The notes under the pieces were generated by a model. The model was not told the origin of the DNA, made no database searches, and worked only from the letters and a program-made list of their open reading frames with translations. A stretch of DNA of 64,000 nt from Eurosta solidaginis (lineage: Eukaryota; Arthropoda; Insecta; Diptera; Tephritidae). Below are positions 56,782 to 64,000 of this stretch, one piece after another (position 1 is the first letter of the stretch; every line of letters begins with the position of its first letter). Both the position numbers and the translations under genes were made by a program. Location of the stretch: positions 176,116,645-176,180,644 of the forward strand of contig NC_090319.1 in NCBI RefSeq assembly GCF_040869045.1, given 5' to 3'.

Positions 56782-58804
56782 CAGTAGCGGGTTTGAGGGA
56801 AGGGGGGGGGGGGGCGGAAGGGGCGATATAATACTTATGTATATATAAATATATAAATACTTATGAGAATCTAGAAAAGGAAATCACTAAATTGCTTTCT
56901 TCTCATCGCATGGAACAAGTAGAGAAAAATAGAAGATTGTTGGAGATTATTATAAAAACTATTATTCTTTGTGGGCGACAGAATTTAGCATTAAGAGGCC
57001 AAAGAGATGACGGTGAACTTAACTTTCCTTAGTCAGCAACAAACGAGGGTAATTTTAGGGCAATTTTGAAATTTTTAGTCGCTGCAGGTCATAAAGAGCT
57101 TGAAGAACTTTTAAATTCTACACATCCAAGAGCTACTTATATAAGCAACACGACTCAAAACGATCTTATTCAATGCTGAAAAGATGAAATTCAATCTATT
57201 TTGATAGAGAGGGTTAAAAAAGTTAAGTTTTTGCAATTATTTTCGGTGAAACTACTGATTGTAGTCATACTGAACAACTCAGCCTTTGTTTGCGGTATTT
57301 ATATGATGGCAATATAAGAGCAGATTTTGTAACTTTCCTTGATGCGTACGATTCGATCCGAGAAGAAGATGTTATAAATGGAAGAAAAAATTGACAGGTG
57401 TAGCCTTGGTACACATAGTGATCGATATTTTTAATAATTTAGGACTACCCTTCGAAGGTGGCGTTGGAATTGGAACGGATGGATGTTCTGTAATGACATC
57501 TAGGGAGCTGTGCAGGAACTTATTAAAATATGTACCAATGCTAATCATTGTCCGTATTTCAACCATTGTCTTAATAACTCGCTTGCGAAAACGTCGAAAG
57601 TTTTCCAAACAAAGGATTTTATTGCGTTGATGAAAAAAATTATAAGTTTTCCAAATCAGTCTCCAAAACGTCCTGTAGTTTCCAAAAAACATCTGCAGGA
57701 ATCATTAAGTGGGCTATGTGAAAGGCGCTGGTCTAAAAAACACGATGGTATAATGCAGTTTGAAGAAAACATCACAAAAATTGTTGCTTCGTTTCAAGAA
57801 ATTTCTACTTGGCAAGTTTCAACAACAAGTTCTGAGGCCCGTTCTATGTTGAAATCTATTTGCGAGACAGAGTTCGTGATTTCAATGATTTGTTTGAGCA
57901 ATGTACTCTCTGTTACACGACCACTAAGCTTACTTTTGCAATAGATTTGAATGAAGCTTCTGAAGCATTGAGTGACACTTTGCGAACATTAAAAAACCAT
58001 AGACTTGAAGCAGGAAGTCGTTTTTCGGCACTTTACAAAAAAATATACGCCCTTTGATATTGTCTCCCACGAATTGTTAAAAAGCAAATACATCGAGCGA
58101 ATTACACTTCATCAGACGCTGAAGAATATTATCGAACAGCAATTTATATACCTTTTCTTGATCATATCATTCTTGATTTACAAGGTAGATTACCTGAAGA
58201 TACATTGCAAGTTTTTAATTCTAATTTGCTACTCCCATCGAGAATCATCAAAGATAATACACTGCAAAAAAAGAATTTGTCTAAAGAGCTTGTCCAATAT
58301 CTTGGTAAACGATACGCATCTCTTATTGGAGGAAATAAAATTAATCTAGATGGAGAGTACGAAGTGTGGTCAGAACGCTGGTCTGATAAGCAACACAAAA
58401 AATCAATTCCACTATCAGCTGAAAAAGTTTTAAATGATTGCATTGAATATGCGTTTCCATCAATAAATGCTCTTATCAAAATCCTGGACATGCTTCCAGC
58501 TGGCAATGCTTGTGCTGAAAGGTGTTTTTCGACACTTCGCCGGTTGAAAACGTGGTTACGGTCCACAATGTCCCAGAACGGACTCACTGGTCTTGTACTT
58601 TTAAATACCCATTTCGATTTTGAGATTGATATTAATCATATAATTGAAAGATATATAAAAAAAGGGAAGCATAGAATTAAATTAACTGTGTGAATATGAA
58701 CTATGCAGAAGATAAAAATGTCGTAAAAAAATTGAATGTACTATTGTTAATTTAAATAACTAAATGAAACCAAATATGTGTATGAAATTATTAAACAATG
58801 TAAA
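56782..58804 (+). mobile_element. hAT transposon, 5' part, cut by repeat R
   Basis: Starts CAGTAGCGGG after ATCGAATT (56774-56781), then a long G tract (12 G from 56803), as seen near the ends of some hAT elements. A transposase pseudogene and about 110 bp of 3' UTR follow, and repeat R begins at 58805. The left TIR agrees only partly with the right TIR at 43814-43826 (CAG--GCGG shared), so the terminus call leans on the matching octamer. The N-terminal zinc-finger coding part expected for this family is not recognisable. Confidence 0.75.
56866..58693 (+). pseudogene. hAT-family transposase pseudogene (DUF4371 / hAT dimerisation type)
   Basis: Discontinuous frames resemble the DUF4371-type hAT transposases annotated as ZMYM- or 52-kDa-repressor-like. 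In order: LEKEITKLLSSHRMEQVEKNR, ATNEGNFRAILKFLVAAGHK, an IFGETTDCSHTEQLSLCLRY region that should hold the first catalytic Asp, LCERRW near 57712, and a hAT dimerisation region (CAERCFSTLRRLKTWLRSTM, near 58510-58570). The last frame is open from 58205 to 58693. Stops and frameshifts occur near 57030, 57178, 57393, 57930 and 58060. Such transposases excise and reinsert hAT DNA; this one cannot make a full protein. It is a possible past source for MITE mobilisation. Confidence 0.82.
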
Positions 58805-58919
58805 TCAAGTAAGGAAGGTTAAGTTCGGGTGTAACCGAACATTACATACTCAGTTGAGAGCTATGGTGACAACATAAGGGAAAATAACCTTGTAGGAAAA
58901 TGAACAGAGGGAAACCCTG

Positions 58920-60132
58920 GAATGTATTTGTTTGACATGTGTATCAAATGAAAGGCATTAAAGAGTATTTTATTAGAGAGTGGGCCATAGTTCTATAGGT
59001 GGACGCCGTATCGAAATATAACCATAAAGGTGGACCAGGGGTGACTCTAGAATGTGTTTGAACAATATGGGTATCAAACGAAAGGTGTTAATGAGTATTT
59101 TAAAAGGGAGTAACCTTAGCTCCATAGGCGGACGCCGTTTCGAGATATCTCCATAAAGGTGGACCAGGGGTGACCCTGGAATTTGTTTGTACAATATGGA
59201 TATCAAAAGAAAGGTGTTAATGAGTATTTTAAAAGGGAGTGATCCTTAGATCCATAGGTGGACGCCTTTTCGAGATATCGCCATAAAGGTGGGCCAGGGG
59301 TGACTCTAGAATGCGTTTGTACGAAAGGTGCTAATGGGTATTTTAAAAGGGAGTGGGCCTTAGTTCTATAGGTGGACGCCGTTTCGAAATATCACCATAA
59401 AGGTGGATCAGGGGTGACTCTAGAATGTGTTTGTACAATATGGGTATCAAACGAAAGGTGCTAATGAGTATTTTAAAAGGGAGTGGGCCTTAGTTCTATA
59501 GGTGGACGCCTTTTCGAGGTATCGCAATAAAGGTGGACCAGGGGTGACTCTAGACTTTGTTTGTATGATATGGGTATCAAATGAAAGGTGTTAATGAGTA
59601 TTTTAAAAGGGAGTGATCCTTAGTTCCGTAGGTGGACGTCGTTTCGAGATACCGCCATAAAGGTGGTCCAGGGGTGACCCTAGAATTTGTTTGTATGATA
59701 TGGGTATCATAATGAGGGTTTTAAAAGGAAGTGGTGGTAGTTGTATAGGTGGTCGCCTTTTCGAGATATCGCCATAAAGGTGGACCAGGGGTGACTCTGG
59801 AATGCGTTTGTACAATACGGGTATCTAACGAAAGGTGTTAATGAGTATTTTAAAAGGGAGTTGGCCTTAGTTCTATAGGTGGACGCCGTTTCGAAATATT
59901 GCCATAAAGGTGGACTAGGGGTGACTATAGAATGTGTTTGTACAATATGGGTATCAAACGAAAGGTGTTAACGAGTATTTTAAAAGGGAGTAATCCTTAG
60001 CTCCATAGGTGGACACCGTTTCGAGATATCTCCATAAAGGTGGACCAGGGGTGACCCTAGAATTTGTTTGTATAATATGGGTATCAAAAGAAAGGTGTTA
60101 ATGAGTATTTTAAAAGGGAGTGATCCTTAGTT
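58920..60132 (+). repeat. 130-bp minisatellite inside R copy 4 (left of LINE)
   Basis: About nine units with more length variation than in R copy 1; shortened units occur near 59320 and 59710. It continues at 62807 after the LINE. Confidence 0.9.
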
Positions 60133-62806
60133 TCGTTCGGCGTCGGATTCGTGGTGGGAGAGAGACTTTGTCGCCAAGTGCTGGCGTTCCGCCTGTGGAC
60201 GAGCGTCTCGCCGCTATCCGAATAAAAGCATATCATTCATCTGCGCCCATGCGCCGACAGAGGAGAAAGGCGATGAGGTGAAATATACTTTTTATGAACA
60301 ATTAGAACGCACATACGAGCGCTGCCCCCGTCATGATATAAAAGTCGTGCTTGGCGACTTTAACGCCAGGGTGGGCAAAGAAGGTGTTTTTGGCCCTACA
60401 GTCGGAAAGTTCAGCCTACACAATGAAACTTCTCCTAACGGACTGAGGCTGATTGACTTTGCCGGTGCTCGAAACATGGTCATATCCAGCACGAGGTTCA
60501 TGCATAAAAAGATACATCAAGCTACATGGCTGTCTCCTGATCTAAATACTCGCAATCAGATCGATCAAGTTGTGATAGACGGACGGCATGGCTCCAGTGT
60601 TTTAGATGTGCACACGATCCGAGGACCTAACATCGATTCGGACCATTATCTCGTTGCAGCAAAAAAACCCACCCGCCTCAACGCGGCTAAAAACAAGGAA
60701 CAAAAAACACAAGGAAAGCTAGACGTCGAAAATCTTCAATCACAACAGACTGCCAATGATTTCGCAACTCGACTCTCACACCTGCTCTCTGAGGGCAAAA
60801 CTCATCCTGAAGGAATACATGAGCAGTGGGAGCATATCTCCAAAGCACTTCGTACTGCCGCCGAGGAAAAAATTGGATACCGGCGGCCACGAAAAAACAA
60901 CTGGTATGATGAAGAATGCCGCGTTGCAACCGAAAGAAAAGACGCTGCCTACAGGGCTACGTTAAAAGGGAGCGCGACAAGAGGAGTGTGTGAGCGCTAT
61001 CGTGAGTTGAAAAGGGAAGCGCGACGCCCTTTTCAGGAAGAAAAAAGCAGAAGCAGAAAGGCGTGAGTGCGAGGAGCTTGAGCTGCTAGCCACCAGGAAT
61101 AACGCCCGAAAATTCTACCAAAAAATACGGCGACAGACGGAAGGCTTTAAGACCGGGCAAACTCCTTAGATTATGGAGGGAATACTTCTCTGCTCTCCTA
61201 AATGTAGGCAGCAATTCACCGCGCAGAGATGAAGAACTCGATCCCGCAATCGATGATGATGGAATTTATATCCCCCCGCCCGATTATGACGAAGTTAGAA
61301 TAGCAATAACCAGATTGAAAAACAACAAGGCCGTGGGCGCTGATGGATTGCCTGTGGAGCTATTCAAGTTCGGTGGCGAGGAGTTGGTAAGGCGCATGCA
61401 GCAGCTTCTTAGCAAAATATGGGTGGCCGAAATCATGCCCGACGGTTGGAATCTAAGTGTTTTTTGCCCGGTCCACAAGAAGGGGATACTGCAAATTGCA
61501 CCAACTATCGTGGAATCAGCCTTCTTAATATCGCATATAAGGTCATTTCAAGTGTATTGTCCGAAAGATTGGAGCCCACCGTGAACCGGCTGATTGGACC
61601 TTATCAGTGCCGCTTCAGACCTGGTAAATCTACGATCGACCAGATGCTCACAATGCGCCAAATCTAGGAAAAAACCCGTGAAAAGAGAATCGACACACAT
61701 CACCTCTTCGTCGACTTTAAAGCCGCCTTCGACAGCACGAAAAGGAGCTGCCTATATGCCGCTATGTCTGAATTTGGTTTCCCCGCAAAACTTGTACGGC
61801 TGTGCAAAATGACGTTGAGCAACACCATCAGCACAGTCAGAATTGGGAAGGACCTCTCCGAGCCGTTCGAAACAAAACGAGGTTTTAGACAGGGTGACCC
61901 CCTATCGTGCGATTTCTTTAATTTGATGCTGGAGAAAATTATACTAGCTGCAGAACTTAACCGCACTGGAACAATATACTATAAAAGCGTGCAATTACTG
62001 GCATATGCTGATGGCAAAAACACCCGCGCTGTTAGTTCTGCTTACTCCAAATTGGAAAAAGAAGCGGTAAAGATGGGTTTGATGGTGAATGAGGACAAAA
62101 CGAAGTACCTGTTGTCATCGAGCAAAGAGTCAACGCATATGCGCCTTGGCAACCACGCTACTGTTGGCAGCCATAATTTCGAAATAGAAAAAGACTTCGT
62201 TTATTTGGGAACCATAATCAACACTAGCAACAACATCAGCACTGAAATCCAACGAAGAATCAATCTTGCCAATAAATGCTACTTTGGACTAGGTAGGCAA
62301 ATGAAAAGTGAAGTCCTCTCTCGGCGAACGGAAATCATACTCTACAAGTCACTTATCGTACCCGTCCTGCTATATGGGGCAGAGACATGGACCATGACAA
62401 CAGCAGATGAAGCGTGGAGTGTTCGAGAGAAAAGTCCTTCGAAAGATTTATGGACCTCTACGCGTTGGCGATGGCGAGCACCGAAGAAGTTTTAATGATG
62501 AGTTGTACGAGCTATACGCAGACATCAACACAGTCCAGCGAATTAAAACGCAGCGGCTGCGCTGGCTAGGCCGTGTTATGCGAATGAAAGATGATGCTCC
62601 GGCCAAGAAAGTGTTTCTATCGGAACCCGCCTATGGAAGCAGAGGTAGAGGGCGGCCCCCACTCCGTTGGAAGGACCAGGTGGAATACGATTTAAACTCC
62701 CTTGGTGTGACCAATTGGCGCCGGTTGGCGGAGCGAAGGAGCGACTGGCGCGCCTTGTTGGACGGCCATAACCGTTCAGATGGTTAAGCGCCAATTAAGT
62801 AAGTAA
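60133..62806 (+). mobile_element. 5'-truncated RTE-clade LINE
   Basis: Inserted in the minisatellite with target duplication GATCCTTAGTT (60122-60132 and 62807-62817). It begins inside the endonuclease domain and ends in an AATTAAGTAAGTAA tail. One ORF type only (endonuclease plus RT, no RNase H), in the style often annotated as craniofacial development protein 2-like, fits the RTE clade. 2674 bp; multiple frameshifts. Confidence 0.88.
60136..62787 (+). pseudogene. RTE LINE ORF (endonuclease-RT), truncated and frameshifted
   Basis: The frame 60278-61066 holds the C-terminal endonuclease (VVLGDFNARVG, DQVVIDGRH, IDSDHYLV). A frameshift near 61060 breaks it. RT fragments follow in three frames: NNKAVGADGLPVELFK (61315), NYRGISLLN and PYQCRFRPGKST (61419-61667), and HHLFVDFKAAFDS...GFRQGDPLS (to 62495). 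The catalytic YADD box reads YADG near 61991, and part of the following motif seems deleted. The C-terminal region (RWLGRVMRM...GRPPLRWKDQ) is in the frame 62407-62787. Inactive. Confidence 0.85.
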
Positions 62807-62817
62807 GATCCTTAGTT

Positions 62818-63500
62818 CCTTAGGTGGACGCCGTTTCGAGATATCGCCATAAAGGTTGACCAGGGGTAACCTAGAATTTGTTTGTACGATATGGGTATCA
62901 AATTAAAGGTATTAATGAGGGTTTTAAAAGGGAGTGGTGGTAGTTGTATAGGTGGCCGCCTTTTCGAGATATCGCCATAAAGGTGGACCAGGCGTGACTC
63001 TAGAATGCGTTTGTACAATATGGGTATCAAACGAAAGGTGTTAATGAGTATTTTAAAGGGAGTGGGCCTATAGGTTAACGCCTTTTCGAGGTATCGCAAT
63101 AAAGGTGGACCAGGGGTAACTCTAGACTTTGTTTGTACGATATGGGTATCTAATGAAAGGTGTTAATGAGTATTTTTAAAATGGAGTGGGCCTTCGTTCT
63201 ATAGGTGGTCGCCTTTTCAAGATATCGCCATAAAGGTGGACCAGGGGTGACTCTAGAATACGTTTGTACAATATGGGTATCAAACGAAAAGTGCTAATGA
63301 GTATTTTAAAAGGGAGTGGGCCTTAGTTCTATATGTGGACGCCTTTTCGATATATCGCCATAAAGGTGGACCAGGTGTGACTCTAGAACCTATTTGTACG
63401 ATATTAGTATCAAATTAAAGGTATTAATGAGAGTTTTAAAAGGGAGTGGTGGTAGTTGTATAGGTGAAGGCGTTTTCCAGATATCGACCAAAATGTGGAC
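62818..63500 (+). repeat. 130-bp minisatellite inside R copy 4 (right of LINE)
   Basis: About five more units after the RTE insertion. The CTTAGTTCC beside the LINE shows it landed within a unit. The last unit gives way to the ACCAGGGTGACCCAGAACATC junction common to all R copies. Confidence 0.9.
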
Positions 63501-64000
63501 CAGGGTGACCCAGAACATCATCTGTTGGATACCGCTAATTTATTTTTATATGTAATACCTGCCAAGATTTCAAGGGTTTTTTATTTCACCCTGCAGAACT
63601 TTTTCATTTTCTTCTACTTAATATGGCAGGTGTCACAAACATTTTACAGAGCTTTTTCTAAAGTTATATTTGGCGTCAATAAACCAATCCAATTACCATT
63701 TTTCATCCCTTTTTTCGTATTTGGTATAGAATTATGGAATTTTTTTTAATTTTTCGTAATTTTCGATATCGAAAAAGTGGGCGTGGTCAAAGTCGGATTT
63801 CGTTCATTTTTTATACCAAGATAAAGTGAGTTCAGGTAAGTACGTGAACTAAGTTCAGTAAAGACAAGTAGATTTTTGCTCAAGTTATCGTGTTAACGGC
63901 CATGAGGAAGGACAGACGGACGACGGTGTATAAAAACTGGGCGTGGCTTCAAACCGATTTCGCCCATTTTCACAGAAAACAGTTGGCGTCATAAAAGCTA

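Larger units (their letters stand above)
58805..64000 (+). mobile_element. repeat R copy 4, interrupted by RTE LINE, runs off the window
   Basis: Begins CAAGTAAGGAAGGTTAAGTT right after the hAT 3' UTR. A ~130-bp minisatellite occupies about 58920-60132 and 62807-63500. The 3' half (GTGGGCGTGG, TTCGATATCGAAAAAGTGGG) continues past the window end. The terminal part of R is not seen. Confidence 0.88.

Noticed and set aside
56782..56832. Polypurine tract and 3' LTR start of BEL at the G-rich run
   Set aside because: The G tract near 56803 first looked like a BEL polypurine tract. The matching ATCGAATT octamer at 43827, the CAG start, the hAT transposase that follows and the BEL tail before the LTR at 43920 fit a hAT left end better.

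Overview
This window looks like constitutive heterochromatin of a dipteran insect, most likely a tephritid fruit fly. I recognised no ordinary single-copy host gene. The case for a fly rests on a dispersed repeat (called R here) that begins CAAGTAAGGAAGGCTAAGTT, which I associate from memory with tephritid and some drosophilid genomes, on CATA/TATG microsatellites, and on a set of BEL, gypsy, LOA/R1-like, RTE, hAT and PIF/Harbinger-like elements. The genus is not resolved.

Layout. 1-1880 is AT-rich DNA without a recognisable gene. About 1890-3231 is GC-richer and looks like the leader of an LTR retrotransposon (tRNA-Lys-type primer site, short gag-like start). 3232-35941 is a satellite domain built from about 70 copies of a ~263-bp unit. 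Units run forward up to 24468 and reverse from 24469, so the domain is one very large inverted repeat. Five copies of an unrecognised ~1.8-kb spacer (block B) punctuate the array at fixed satellite phases. Transposons nested in B and in the satellite define two subfamilies: B1/B2 (with MITE F and satellite-borne MITE M, without MITE H) and B3/B4/B5 (with H, without F).

35944-39903 is a broken gypsy pol gene. It is interrupted by a PIF/Harbinger-like MITE (N), which is itself interrupted by a 591-bp hAT MITE (M). 39904-43501 is repeat R, which carries a ~130-bp internal minisatellite and another M. 43502-43826 is the 3' end of a hAT transposon. 43827-56781 is a BEL/Pao retrotransposon: tail, LTR (TGTTTAA...TTAAACA), leader, gag and part of pol, with no reverse transcriptase. 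It is interrupted by a full-length 5.5-kb LOA/R1-like LINE, a 348-bp MITE (F) and a reversed R. 56782-58804 is the 5' part of a hAT transposase pseudogene. 58805 to the window end is another R carrying a 5'-truncated RTE LINE.

The window is therefore a layered record of insertion and amplification. Target-site duplications bound nine insertions and give their order. The main points for follow-up are the satellite palindrome with its hairpin potential, the insertion history of the B copies, the apparent head-to-tail BEL arrangement (the two halves of one hAT insertion, with the same 8-bp TSD, lie on opposite sides of a BEL), and a LINE whose ORF2 is broken by one stop codon. MITE and repeat names here (M, H, F, N, B, R) are local labels.
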